DNA of 64,000 nucleotides from Otis tarda (taxonomy: Eukaryota; Chordata; Aves; Otidiformes; Otididae): positions 214,110,553-214,174,552 of the forward strand of contig CM048552.1 of the NCBI GenBank assembly GCA_026413225.1. Direction: 5' to 3'. The notes below the pieces were generated by a model. It searched no databases, was not told the DNA's origin, and was given only the letters and a program-made list of their open reading frames with translations. Of the stretch, positions 1 to 12,602 are shown in pieces. Both the position numbers and the translations under genes were made by a program. Position 1 is the stretch's first letter. Every line of letters begins with the position of its first letter.

Positions 1-3000
1 CACAGATCAAACACGCTGGAGCATTATACAGCGGCATCAAGGCAGGTTTCACTTTGTGTTGTGCCATTTATCATTCACTTCTTGCTGAAGAAGCAGGAAG
101 CCCTGATGGCTGCAGACAATTGCAGTGAAATAGCTTGTTCAGGCTCGGGCACATTGCTAATAACTCTTGCAGGCACATGCACACGCTAATTCACATCGAC
201 CTCAAGAGGAAAAGCAATGAAGTGAGATCCCCTTTCCAGATATCACTCAGCTAAAAGCTACACCACTCACTTGAATTCAACTTCAGGCTCCTGACCTTAC
301 TGGGGAAGGAAAACACCGAGAGAATAAGGCGCAGCTCACAGCAGTGTGGTTTGCTCGAGATCTGCGGTGGTTTAGGTGGTTACAAGCTAGGCTTGTTAAG
401 CAAACCCTAAAGTAAGGCATAGCAGCATGTTCCGAATTAGAGGAACCAGGAGGTGGTTTCTTTTTCCAGAAAGACCAGCATAGCTACATAAGAAAAAAAA
501 ATGTAAAACATGAAGAGACAGCAGCTAGCAAGAATGAAAGAGCAGTCTTGTGGTGAAACCAACAGTCTGAGAGGGCGGAAAAGCCAACACACACTCTTCC
601 TCTGACGTTAACCTGCGGTCCTCGGCCTGGCAACAGAGCTGATGTCACTGGAGTCTTGCACAACATCGATACAAAAGGAAAAAAAAAAAAAAAAAGAAGA
701 AACAAAAAGCTTCACTGCAAACATCACAATCAAGTGAATGGTTGGTTTCTCCTGGAAGGGATGAGAAGATGAGAAGAGAAGCTGGATCTCTCTCCTCCCC
801 CTTTCCTAAGCATGCAGCTGACTTGATCCCACTGAGATGATGGAGTTTTTAATCACTTCAGGAATTTCAGTCCAGAAGGGAGACTTTTGCACAAGGTGAG
901 GTTAAAAGCACCAGGCTTAACACAAGTCAGATCACCCTCGAGTCAAGAGGAGTCTATCAGAGCGTGGTCCCTGCCCAGCAGCCTCAGACACCCAGTGGAT
1001 GGAGTAGAGAGGTACGAGCTGCTCTCCTTAGAGCAGGCACACAAAGTGATTTCAACAACCATCCGAGCTGTGTTTGATGCTTTTTGTCACCCAAAAGCAA
1101 ACTTCAACTTTGCAACTGGCCAGCAAGGCTTCAGGAAAGCACACAAGGAAGCTAACTCAATTTCTAGAAGTCAGAATGCTCCAAGTTTAGATTACTTCAA
1201 ACAAAGCCTTAGTTGTTTCATTTTTTCCCCATAATTATCCCTGAAAAAGGGCCTCTTTTCACTGCACTGAAGTCAATTCATTCTTAAGTGCTGGCTGACA
1301 TCATCTGCAAATAAGCATGCTGCCAAATAAAGGCCCAAAACCACATGTCAAGGAGATCATGACAAATGATGGGTCCAGACCAGTTCATCAGCTCTTCTCC
1401 TTTAACAGCTCACTGCAGAGATGGCACAAAGGAAAAGAATCATTTTCAAGGTTGAGATGAGCTATAAATACTAACCACCAAAAAAAAAAAAAAAACCAAA
1501 AAAAAACATTCAAACCTCCAGCCACAGACCAGCACAGGTTCTCCTTGAACATCTCCAGCTGCTGCTTACACCCTTGAAATCACACTTGGGAGCTCAGCAG
1601 CAGTTCTCCTGGAAAGAACCTGGAGAAAAAGGTTGAACCTGCAATCAAATACCCCTAAATGCAAGGCCCCTTTTACAGAGGGACTCACGAGACGGCAGAG
1701 GCAGACAAAAATCATAGATCAGCTTCAGGGCTGACAATGAAGAACGTTTTTCAGCTTTGTTAACAAGCCAACACATTAGCAGCACAGAGGCTCCCAATTC
1801 GTAAAAACACAATCATTTCTGGCATCCAAGATGAGCATCTCAGTGTTGAGGCAGTCTGGATCCCCACCCAGATCCCACAGCCAGCCAAGTCATCTCTAAA
1901 ACAACAAACTGGCGGGTTACTGAAATGTCTTGTGACGGATGCCAGGAAAGCCCAATCTCTATGCATCTTCAAGTTCTTCTCCGCTAACCACACAACGCTG
2001 TAGAGCTACCTACCAGAAAACAAACCACCCGTACGCCCGCAGGCGCGGTGCACAGCCCCATATTACCCACATCCCAGTAACACTTTTGAAAGCCTCCGAA
2101 ACCTGCATGCACCACAGGACACCCAGGCACCCAAACAAGGCGTAACTCAGACATTTGTTGGCTCTCAGGCTTTTCCACCACATTGGCAAGCCAAGGCTAC
2201 TACCATGGTGTGGCCAGCTGAAAATTTGTTCGCAGGATTATGCGAAGGACCTTACTACAGACTAAGGATTTAACTTCATTAGTCAATTTAGTCCCATTTG
2301 CACAGCAACTTTTCACCTCCTCACCCTGTTAATGTATTTATTGGGCTGAGAACTGAATTGCAGATGGCACCTCAGGGAACGGGCAGCCAACAGCATGGCA
2401 CAGCATTGCAACAGCACTGCTTGGTAGCAGATTCCAGCAAGAATGAGGTTGCAGCAGCTACAGCCAAGCTCTGACATTAGTAACATCCAGTATCGGGATT
2501 TCGCACGTGCACACCACACCCCCAAGCACACAGGGTCGGGAGGTAGAGTTGATCTGGCAGCCACGCTGGATGTTTGCTCAATGTCCATCGAGAGCAGCTT
2601 GAAAGAACAACTCCCCAAACACCATGGTAACCCATCTGTGCTCCCTAATCTTTACTTTTATGAGCTTTCCAGCTTCAACTAGTCTTCACTCAAAGAGGAG
2701 GAGCCTGGCCTTCACTGCAGGTCAGGATCTGGCCACCTGCATGCACTTTCTGGAAGGCTTCTTCCTTGGCTCCACCACACCACCAACACATGGGAAAGCA
2801 TTAAGAGAAGCCCAGTGGGGCTGGCTATGACCGCATCACTGCTGAGACCCGAAGAGGATCCAGAGCAGGCGCTACCAGCAAGAGTTCAGGAGCGTAGACA
2901 TGCACTGTTTGGCCTAGCTGCTCGTTCACATATGCTAAGAGCATAGAAGAGATTTTGCTGCCAACTCCTCCTACTTATTACATGTCTCACAATCTTTGGT

Positions 3001-4021
3001 GATGCTCTTGAGCTTCAACTGCTGAAGAGCCAGACTTTACAGGAGACACCCAGCTCCCATTGCAGCGGTGTTCATCTCTGATGTGGCTTCTCTGCCTGGG
3101 AGAGAGGGGTCAGAAATGCAATTCAGATGATGGTTTAGAAAAACCCCATGGTAAGCATCACTGAAAGTAAGGAAATTTTGCAGCCATCTCCCAAACTGCA
3201 GCTTCCCGAAAGCCTGGGTCAAAACACACAGCCTGGCAGAGAAGGTGTCTGCTCTGGTCCTAAACAATACGATCAAAAAAGTGCGTCAATCACAACACCC
3301 TTCTAGATGCCAAAACTCTTCGCTTGCACAGTAAGCTACGTGGGGAGTGGAGAGTCTTCCGATGCAGAGATTTGCTTCCCAAAAGTGCTTGCAATAAGCA
3401 TGCATAGCAAAAAAAAAAACTTGAACTGCTACAGCTTTTTCCGGGTAAAGGGGAAGGAAGGCATAGCCACAACCGTCAGGTTCAATTCCCTGAACGAGCA
3501 TCGCCGCGATAACCCACACACTGCAAGAAAGCTGCCGAGTTTCAGTTTGCGGTGGCTTTTTTAATTTAATGAGACTAGCTTGCAAACTACGAAGAGCAAT
3601 TACCCCGTAGGGAAATACGCTCTACCTACCCCCTGTACTGCAAAACCCAACTATGTGTCTGAAACAGCACGTTGTTTGATTTATTAATAAACGGATTGGA
3701 AACTCCAGCAAGGAAGTTTAATCTCAGGCTGTACCTGTGCTGGGATGATGTCGGGGTGAAGGACAGGACCAGGAACTGTGTGCAGTTCCCCTACGCAGAA
3801 ACTTGGCCACACTCCCAGAATAGGAGGCATGGATGTGAACATCTGTATTAAAAGGCAGAAAGATATTATGCATGAACGTTTCAGCTTCCAAGCCTTTCTG
3901 TTCTAGGACTTCTAGCAGCCTCTCCTCCCAAATTAGGATGAACAGCTGCGATGTATTTGGCAAGCTAACCCCTGCCCTCAATTTAGAAGCTTTTTACATC
4001 ACAAAATAAAACACATACATT
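1..4021. other. Unique-looking intronic sequence
   Basis: No coding exon, RNA gene or recognised transposon. Poly-A runs at 679, 1480 and 3409. ORFs here are short and show no family resemblance. Confidence 0.6.
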
Positions 4022-4105
4022 TCAAAAACCAAAGGGACCATTAAATCATCTAGCTTGACTTCTGTACAAGAAAGGCCGCTGAGTGTCACCCGCTTACTTG
4101 AATAT
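4022..4105 (-). mobile_element. Ancient CR1-like 3' end fragment
   Basis: The plus strand carries AAAGGGACCATTAAATCATC, then a TAGCTTGACTTCTGTA block and GGCCGCTGAGTGTCACCC. This is the reverse complement of the diverged 3' end of an old amniote CR1 family (the form with 'gatcatctagtctgacctcctgta'). It is much more diverged than the other copies and lacks the usual ATTCTATG tail, so it likely predates them. Boundaries are approximate. Confidence 0.6.
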
Positions 4106-6720
4106 TGTGCTACAGCTAAACGTGGTTTCTAGGCACGCTTTCCAAAAAGGCAGCTGAAGGGCTTTGGAGACTGAAAAATCCTAAAACAGGGAGACATAGA
4201 TCCAAGTAATCCACTTTTGCAAAGAATAGTTAGAGCCTGTTCAAGCAAAATTATGTCCATGGATGCAAGTGAAGATGGTCGCTGCAGACTTTAAGCCACC
4301 CCAGCAGTATTTCCTAAGGTCACAAGGGACACGTGACAATTCAAAACAGTGCAATGCATTCTTCAAGACAGCAGACTAAACAGTGTAAGACAATGTTGTT
4401 TTGCTAAATAGCGTCAAAACCATTGAAGAGCACTCAGAACACAGCACCACAACCTACAAGTTAATCCATAAAACATCCACGTGTCTGTAGCATGACGAAA
4501 TTACCACTCATCGCCTTTAAACACAGTGAGATGTGCCTCATTTAGAGGTACACCCCAAAAGTACCTTGGGAGGAGAGCCTGCACACTCAACTGCCAAGAA
4601 ATTCCATTTAACAAAAAAAAAAATAATCAGCTTAAAATAAAGCAGCACATCAGGGTTTTTCAGTGTAGCCTTCAAAAAAAAAAAAAAAGGACCAGTTATG
4701 GAAGTTTTCCAGGAAACCACAAGATCTTGCATCAGGAGTTGTCTTAAATCCAGGATGCAACTTCTGGTCTAAGCCAGAAACCACTGAGATAGACCAGTTC
4801 TTGTGCTGGACAAGAGGAGGAAAAGCCAATGACTATTTGTGTATGGCATTTGGATGGGATGAGTGTGTATCTACCCCATGCTAGCTGGGTTTACGCTCAC
4901 TGGCCAGCTGGTTTACGCTCATGGGCCAGGTGGCAAGCCAGACAGAAGAGAACTCTTTGCAGGCTTTCCCATGTGGGTACGATACATTGCCCCCTTCCCA
5001 GATGCTCATTTTCAGCATCTGTAGGAACTTAAGAGCTCCAAAACATCCCACCTCTACCAAGATTTCTAAGCAAGGCTTATTACATGGCTCCATTAATCAC
5101 AACTCTAAAGTCCTGCAGAAAGATTTGTTTTTTTCCCTGCCATTTTTAGCCAAAGGATCTTCCCACACGCAAACGACCATGTTCTACAAAGCTGTCATGG
5201 TACAGCGGTGTGCACTGGGGCCAAGGGAACCACAGCGTGACACAAACACTTGCTCTTTCACACAGCACCGTCTCTCTGCGGCTTTCACCAAAGCAGTTTG
5301 ATGTGTCACCCAAGGAAAACAAAAGCAGATGATACACATGCATTGAAAATTACATCAGTAGTTGAAAAAAAGTGCCTACCTTGCCTTCCTCCTGACCTCC
5401 AAATCAGTTACCAGCAGCAGAGGCAGGACTTACGAAAAGGATGGGAGAAGAGGATATTGGTGTAGGCCTTCCATCTCCCATTGTATCGACATCTCTCCCT
5501 TCCATAAATACATAGGATGGCAGCAGTTGTTTAAAGCAACTGCCTATTTAACTGTACTCCGGTGAAAATTTGCTCTTCCCAAGTCTTTTATTCTCAATTC
5601 TGCGTGAATCCAATAACAAAGGGATGAGGTTGAAGGACGTATGTCTTTGGATTGAGAAATCGGTAGAAACAAAGAAACACTGGGCAGGCTCAGCTCTGTG
5701 CCTGGCTGAAGCCTACAGCAAATATTTCAATCCCTCACTCAAACACCCCTGTCCTGACTCACACAGAGCTTCCAAAAAACTCTTTAGCACAGCAGACACC
5801 TAGACAGGTTTCTCCAAGATGACGCAGGGCACAGGAGCATCTCTCAGCCCAAGCCTCACCTCCTCCCTCCAATTCTCCCTTTTCAATACCCCTAAAGCGT
5901 GCTCTCCTCCCCAGCATTTGGCAACCCATCACTACTTTGAAGCCTTCCCATCCTAAGCGTGCTCAGTCTCTCCACAGCAGCAACCTACATGTCAGTTGTG
6001 CCCCATCAACTGCCCAGCATCTCCCACTCATCACTTCTAGCAAGAACTGGGCTCCCCATCACCACATCCTTCCTTCTGCTGGCACAGTACCTGTACCCTC
6101 ACAGGGTACTCAAACTCACTCACACATCTCCCCTGGAAAGTGAAATACATCTCTGAGAAGGGCTGTAGCTGCAGGACACCACTGTCTTGGACCATGTGCT
6201 CCACATGTGGCTTCACAGGAAGTTCAACCGCTTCACCACAGAGATCCTTCTGCTTTCTTTTTTGCCCTTCCCTGAAGGCTGCTATCCACATCCATTTAAA
6301 ATTAACACTAAAGCACTGCCAAATTTAAATTGTTCTTATAAATATCTAACCCACTGCTGAAAATAAAGAGAGGACACCAACAGGAGGCTGTTTGCAAAGC
6401 ACAGCTCATCGGCAGTTCCCAAGCAGGACCCCGTGGAAACGCAGCCTCTTAGGTTCCATCACCACCTTGCACAATTATTTTCAGCCATTCACAGTTTTAG
6501 TGTGAACAGCTGGCTGGGAGCTGGGATGGGGCCAAGCAGTAGTGACAAGGAGAAGGAGGCTGCGTCCCAGGTGACAGGACACATGTCAGAGAAGGCAGGA
6601 GACCCCAACTACTCTCACACTGTCACTTGCATAACTTCCACCTCTGTCCAATCACCTCTGTCCCTCTGCATAAGCTTGGCAAGGGAACATCATCACAAGC
6701 TAATCCTCCTCTTTTTTATT
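4106..6720. other. Unique-looking intronic sequence
   Basis: Apart from the 22-bp duplication at 4885 and A runs at 4613 and 4674 I see nothing. Pyrimidine-rich patches (5800-6130) give chance ORFs. Confidence 0.6.
4885..4926. repeat. 22-bp imperfect tandem duplication
   Basis: GGTTTACGCTCA occurs at 4888-4899 and 4910-4921. Each copy is preceded by AGCTG and followed by a TGGCC- or TGGGCC-like block. Confidence 0.9.
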
Positions 6721-6890
6721 TAGAATCACAGAATGGTTTGGGTGGGAAGGGACCTTCAAAGCCCACCCAGCCCAACCCCCCTGCCAGGAGCAGGGACATC
6801 TCCAACCACATCAGGTTGCTCAGAGCCCCATCCAACCTGGCCTTGAATGTTTCCAGGGATGGGGCATCTGCTTCCTCCATTTCAGTCATT
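6721..6890 (-). mobile_element. CR1 retrotransposon, 5'-truncated, 3' end
   Basis: Starts with the reverse complement of the CR1 terminal repeat (TAGAATCACAGAATGG). It runs through the 'ccttcaaagcccacccagcc' and 'gggacatctccaaccacatc' landmarks to the 'ttccagggatggggcatc' block. After about 6870 similarity fades. The tail may extend to about 6935, where TTCTTCTCATCTAGTTAAAT resembles the next CR1 block. Only about 170-215 bp of the element remain. Confidence 0.9.
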
Positions 6891-7717
6891 TCCTCACACT
6901 GATGCCAGGTTTTCTTCTCATCTAGTTAAATTTTGGACCAACAGGCATCCTTGGTCAACTTCTACAAAGTCTACTTTTATGAGAGGCAAGAAGAGTTCTT
7001 CTCTTTGAGGGGAAAGCAGCCTTCTCTGTTGGCCAATACACCCTCTCAGGGCATCCATCCATCCAGTAAGTACATGTTGCAAAGTTGTTCTCCGATGTTT
7101 TAAGCTCTGTAACAGCATGACCATTGCTGAATCTCTTCCAGGACACCTGGAGATTGAGGAAAGTTGCTGGGACAGTGGACTCTGTGGACTGGGAGATTCG
7201 TGGATTCAAACCCAAAAGTAAAGTAAATGAACTCGAGTTCAACTGATGGGTAGCAAGGTCACACTCTCTTCCCTGGAGGGAAGAGAAAAAAAAAATTCTT
7301 CTAGAAAATACCTTAATTTTTCACCATCCTTATCGAGACTGGATTGGAAGGAAGGCATCAGATACCAAAAGAGACGAAGAAGTCAAGCTTCCATGATCTA
7401 AATATAATTTCACTTCTATCATTTTCTCTCTTTAAACTTCACATGCTTATGCTCTAGACACAGGGAAGGACTAAGTAAGTAAACAGCGATACGTTGAACT
7501 AACTAGTGTTAGTGCAGCTACCAATGACAAAGTTCGCACTGGCAGGAGTACAGGTTCCCACTGCCTCTTTGAAAAATGAATTATCCAATTCAACTTACAA
7601 AGTCTAACTCTAGCACTAACACAGCCAAGAGGAAAAAAATATTTGTTTTGGAAAGCAAGCAGAAAAACAACCTCTTATTTTTTTTCCCCCCTCTTTTAGA
7701 AGGAATTTAGTAAATAT

Positions 7718-7840
7718 TCTACCTTGATGCTGTGTAAGCACTGTTCAGCAACAGCTAAAACATCCCCAAAATCCAACATGGAGCACTATACCAGCTACTA
7801 TCCAGAAAATTAACTATATACCCTAGGCAAAACCAGTACA
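7718..7840 (-). mobile_element. 5' fragment of an avian endogenous-retrovirus LTR
   Basis: On the minus strand the piece begins at 7840 with TGTACTGGTTTTGCC, then GTTAATTTTCT, AGTAGCTGGTATAGTGCT and TTAGCTGTTGCT. These are in order the opening landmarks of a common avian LTR, recalled from other birds. Similarity is lost near 7718, so most of the LTR (promoter, poly-A signal) is absent. No internal retroviral sequence is present. It has the same orientation as GDPD5. Confidence 0.7.
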
Positions 7841-7851
7841 GAGGACTCACA

Positions 7852-7875
7852 GGGACAGCCCGGAAAGGCTGTCCC
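7852..7875. repeat. Perfect inverted repeat (9-bp stem, 6-nt loop)
   Basis: GGGACAGCC and GGCTGTCCC are separated by CGGAAA. It lies 11 bp beyond the LTR fragment edge. The stem is GC-rich and uninterrupted. No gene ends here, so a terminator role is not expected. Confidence 0.9.
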
Positions 7876-9218
7876 ATATGTGGTGATGTGTTAAACCACA
7901 ACTTGATTGAGCATCCAAGCCTCATCTCTCACCCAGCCTCTTTCAAACTGGTAAAGATTTTGCAAGAGTGGTTGCACACCGCAGCCTTTACACTGGAAGG
8001 ACACTGCTGTACCCAGGTGTCCAGGGAAAAGCCCTGGCAAAACCCAACTGGTGGAGCCACCAGCTCTCGTTGGCAAAGCACAGGGCTGGCTATAAAGGAC
8101 CGTGGCCCAAAAATCCCTCTTTTCCCTTGTCTCCCACCTGCCTGGCTCCCCGCTTTCTCCAGCTGCAGCTCCAGTTCAGTGCTGGCTGTTTACAGCCCGC
8201 AACACATTTTGCAGATGCTCTGCAGTAAAAAACCTTTGACACCTATGAAGCATTATAAATCACGGTGCACATTAATCAGCCAGTCTGAGCCCATAATCCT
8301 AACTCAGGAACAACAGTCAATGGGTTTTGCAGACTCCCTCCCACAAGGCATTTTGCCTACATCAGGACTAAGCCAGAGATTTAGCATTAGTCAGACATCC
8401 TCACCCTGACCGTGTTAGGCTGCGTCAGGCAGCAAGTTATCAAACACCGTGGCTTTCCTGGGGTTTCAAGAACTTTGGATTTCCCATCCTTCAAACAGGC
8501 ATTACTGAAGTAGGAAACATCTTCCACAGGGAGCAAGCAGGAGTTTACAGAGGCCACAGTATCTGCAGTCAACGGTCCACTATTTATATTGAAAAATGGC
8601 TTTGGAGGAAAAACACAACTCAAACTCATTAAGGCTGAAACTGTGTTTATTGAATAGACATTAATTTATAATGCTACCCAGCAGCCTGGCCTTTAGGTCA
8701 AGCAGTCATAAATATACCAGCTTTCTAGGCTTGTACCTCCATGGTAGGATCTAGAGGTGACCAGCGACAGTCTTCTGCAAGCTCACCTAAGTAGGCGATG
8801 GCTTCAGCATCAGCCTTACCCTGTGGCAGCCTTTTAGGAGCTGTCTGAGGATATGGATCTCAACACCACGCAAGCTCCTCAAAGGTTAAGCCCAGTTTCT
8901 GAGGCTAGCACACCTCTCTGCTCCTTGCCTGTCCACCATGGGACTCCTGCCCAGCCTAAGAGAGGTGTCGCTCTTTCATGAAGGCCAAAACACATAATTC
9001 CCAGATAGACCCAGCACTTCTTGCAAAGTGTGGTCTGATGACACCATGCACAGCACCTGCAATTCCTGCCTGGCTCAGCTGACCACTGACCTGCTTCAGG
9101 GAATACACAACGAAAAGACAATGAGATAGAGGAGAGAAAAGCTACATTATAATATGACAGCACAATGCCATGTGTAAATTCAGTTCAGACTTGAAGGCTG
9201 GCTGCAGCCACACTTTAA
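7876..9218. other. Intronic sequence, nothing recognised
   Basis: Contains a 173-codon plus-strand ORF (7888-8409) without recognisable motifs, judged chance. No repeats seen. Confidence 0.55.
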
Positions 9219-9853
9219 ACAAGATCTTGCAGCTAAGAAAGCCAACGGCACCCTGGGCTGCATCCCCAGCAGCGTGGGCAGCAGGGCGAGGGAGGGGATT
9301 CTGCCCCTCTGCTCCGCTCTGGTGAGACCCCCCTGCAGCGCTGCGTCCAGCTCTGGAGCCCCCAGCATCAGAAGGACGTGGAGCTGCTGGAGAAGGTCCA
9401 GAGGAGGCCACGCAGATGCTGAGAGGGCTGGAGCAGCTCTGCTGTGAGGCCAGGCTGGGAGAGCTGGGGCTGTTCAGCCTGGAGAAGAGGAGGCTCCAGG
9501 GAGACCTGAGAGCGGCCTCCAAGTGCCCAAAGGGGGCTGCAGGAAAGCTTGAGAAAGACTTTTGACAAGGGCATGTAGTGACAGGACAAGGGGTAATGGC
9601 TTTAAACTGAAAGAGAGTAGGTTTAGATTAAACATAAGAAAGAAATTCTTTACTTGGGGAGTGGTGAGACACTGGCCCAGCTTTCCCAGAGAGGTGGTGG
9701 ATGCCCCATCCCTGGAAATATTCAAGGCCAGGTTGGACGGGGCTTTGAGCAACCTGGTCTGGTGGAAGGTGTCCCTGCCCAGGGCAGAGGGGGTTGGAGC
9801 TAGATGATCTTTAAGGTCCCTTCCAATGCAAATCAATCTATGATTTTATGATC
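9219..9853 (+). mobile_element. CR1 retrotransposon, about 635 bp of the 3' end
   Basis: Contains the decayed C-terminal part of ORF2 (blocks 'ggcaccctgggctgcatcc', 'ctctgctccgctctggtgag' and 'aggctgggagagctggggct'). The 3' region follows and ends in the terminal ATTCTATG-type repeat ('aatctatgattttatgat'). Frameshifts and stops make ORF2 non-functional. The 3' part ('tgatctttaaggtcccttcc') belongs to a different subfamily from the 11.8-kb copy, so this is an independent insertion. Confidence 0.95.
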
Positions 9854-11708
9854 TTTTTTGGCAGATGGCCTTGAGAAAAACTGTGAGAAATCCTGCTTTT
9901 TCATCTTCCCCACTGCTGAAGCTTTCAACGTGTTTCAACATTGAAACATCATTGAGCAAGGCGACACTTGAATGGCACCCGTGCTCCTGGGAGAATCACC
10001 CGCAACCCCAGACACAAGGAAAGATCTGCACTTTTCCTCCCAGACATCTCCCAGAGCCAAAAGAAAAAGATTTCATGAGGGAGCAAGACTGCAGACACAG
10101 ACCTTGTAATTCCTGCAAGGCAGCGCAACAGCAATGACGACAAGCCTGAGGGAATTCAGCAAAACCTGCAGCAGGAGCCAGAGGCTGGGCAAGGCAAGGT
10201 GTCCACACGCAGCTATGAGCATCTCAGACCCCTTTGCTGCACAATCATCCACCCTGTGTCATGTCATAGCCTCCGCGTAAAATTAAGGGCTCACAGGTGA
10301 ATTTAAAGGATGTCTAAGGGATGTGTAAAGCCCTGAAAATGGGGTAGTTTTGCTTTCAATTCCAAGCGTTGGGGAGAATAAAAAATAAAAATTAAAATTA
10401 AAAAAAATCAATATTTAACCCAACAATTGGATTTTCCTGCATTTAGCCCATCACTCCAACATTACCAGACACATCCATTGATGGGGATTCAGCTCTGAAT
10501 CACTGGTCACGTTCAACATTCAATCCAATGCCTTAGTGACCAACCGCAAATCAAACCAGCTTGAAAGAGCCTCTTTGAATCAAAAACTCCCCTGTCCTCA
10601 GGCCTGTGGTCAGGAACATTAACAGATTGAAACCGCATGGAAAAGGGCAGATTCACTCATCCTTTAATAGCGGTTTTCAGCAAAGCAAGCAATTGCTGTA
10701 AGTAGTGACCTTTGGCCGTCTGAGGATTAGCACTGAAGACCCAAAGTCCCAGCTCCAGAGCCTGAAGTCACACAGATATCACACCAACGTGGCTTAGATC
10801 ATCCGTTCAGGTCATTGAACAGCTCTGGCCAAGTGGGAATTACAAGAGTATTTCACTATAAAGTGAATTAAGACGCATATCACAGACACAGCGCAGCAAT
10901 TCATTATGTCGACGGATCACGCCTCCTCATTTGTCTTTTCACAAAAGGACCAAAGAAAGAAAAAAAAAAAAGCCGGAGGCCTCAGCTCAAGGCCATGTGA
11001 TATTTTCAACTAGATGGACCATCTTGAATCATTCACATTTCACATTAAGGGAATAAACTTTAACAGTGAGCGCCCCATACATTAGGAAGGGTTTGATATC
11101 TCATTCGCACCAGCTCGCAGCCACACGAGCAGCAGTAGATGCTATAAAGGCAGGGAGAGGCGTTACAAGTATTAGACGTTCCCCCGCATCTCTCCTCCCA
11201 TATCTACACAGCTCACACCCCTTGCATTTATTCACACAGAGGATTAGAAGATGCACGATATAAAAACACCATCTCCAAAAAGAAAAGCGGCAGCTCGGCT
11301 CCTCCAGGGATGCTGCTGCTTTCCAGCGAGCGTGTTCAGCTGCCCCACAAGCCATAACAACCCCACCGCCTTCACCTCTCACCCCACATGCCAACCAGGC
11401 CATGTGCATGAAGCATTTCTTTTTAATAACAAAGAGTAATTTTGTTTCTAATCTCCACTACAGCATCTTTCTGATTTTTCCTGTTAAGTGAGCACCACTG
11501 ATGGATAAGCGATGCTGCTTGCAGAAAGGACAGGGAGATGCATCTGGCTCTGGGTATTTCTGTATTTCTGCACCTTTCTTACACATGCCCCAGCAGCCCC
11601 CATCTCTTTGCTGTGACCACAACGTGCTCGTATGAGAGTATGCCTTCATAGCTCAGCAGCAGCCAACATGTGTCATCACACGCAGCATTTATAACGTACC
11701 AATTGTGA
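9854..11708. other. Intronic sequence between two CR1 copies
   Basis: AT-rich patch at 10376-10420 and an A12 run at 10960. The stretch 10860-11100 has balanced composition and few CpG, and might be conserved noncoding DNA, but I cannot test this. Confidence 0.5.
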
Positions 11709-11767
11709 GCAGCCCCTGAGGAGAAGAACCTGGGGGAGATGGTGGACAAGAAGCTCAACATGGGGGG
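11709..11767 (+). mobile_element. Short CR1 segment duplicated ahead of the main copy
   Basis: The block 'ctgaggagaagaacctggg' through 'gaagctcaacatg' is an imperfect second copy of 11913-11965, about 204 bp upstream in the same orientation. Between the two is the normal CR1 sequence that should precede the block, plus about 35 bp that is not clearly CR1. It is either a separate truncated insertion or a template-switch or rearrangement duplication. Confidence 0.7.
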
Positions 11768-11799
11768 ACTGGTGCGAATACACTCATTTTCGGCAGCAC

Positions 11800-12602
11800 A
11801 GCAGATGCTGTGAAGTTGTGCAACTTGAACCAAGCCAAGGGCAAGGTTCCTGCACGTGGGTTGGGGCAATCCCAGGCACAAATCCAGGCTGGGCGGAGAA
11901 TGAATGGAGAGCAGCCCTGAGGAGAAGGACTTGGGAGTGATGGTGGGTGAGAAGCTCAACACGAGCCAGCAATGTGCACTCACAGCCCAGAAACCAACGG
12001 CACCCTGGGCTGCATCCCCAGCAGCGTGGGCAGCAGGGCGAGGGAGGGGATTCTGCCCCTCTGCTCCGCTCTGGTGAGACCCCCCTGCAGCGCTGCGTCC
12101 AGCTCTGGAGCCCCCAACAGCAGAAGGACGTGGAGCTGCTGGAGAGGGTCCAGAGGAGGCCACGCAGATGCTGAGAGGGCTGGAGCAGCTCTGCTGTGAG
12201 GCCAGGCTGAGAGAGCTGGGGCTGTTCAGCCTGGAGAAGAGGAGGCTCCGGGGAGAGCTGAGAGCGGCTCCCAGTGCCCAAAGGGGGCTGCAGGGAAGGT
12301 GGGGAGAGACTCTTCAGCAGGGCCTGCTGGGACAGGACGAGGGGTCATGGTTTCAAAATAGAAGGGAGGCAGATCCAAACCTAATATAAGGAAGAAATTT
12401 TTAATGCTGAGGGTGGTGGAGCAGTGTCCCAGGTTGCCCAGAGAGGCGGTGGATGCCCCATCCCTGGAAACATTCCAGGCCAGGTTGGCCAGGGCTGGGA
12501 GCAACCTGATCTGGTTGGAGATGTCCCTGCTCCTGGCAGGGGGGTTGGACTGGATGGCCTTGAAAGGTCCCTTCCAACCCAAACCATTCTAGGATTCTAT
12601 AA
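11800..12602 (+). mobile_element. CR1 retrotransposon, about 800 bp, longest copy in the window
   Basis: Starts near 'aagccaagggcaaggttcc' in the ORF2 C-terminal coding part and continues without a large gap to the 3' end, with the terminal repeat 'attctaggattctat'. Landmarks in order: 'cacaaatccaggctgggcgg', 'cagcagggcgagggagggga', 'ggctccggggagagctgaga', 'cccaggttgcccagagaggc', 'cttccaacccaaaccattct'. ORF2 is broken by frameshifts, so it is not mobile on its own. Confidence 0.95.

Noticed and set aside
3470..3495. tRNA T-arm-like hairpin (TCAGG, TTCAATTC, CCTGA)
   Set aside because: The loop is 8 nt rather than 7 and no acceptor stem, anticodon arm or A box fits around it.
11579..12163. 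194-codon minus-strand ORF (and its relative at 9142-9522)
   Set aside because: Antisense reading of CR1 copies.
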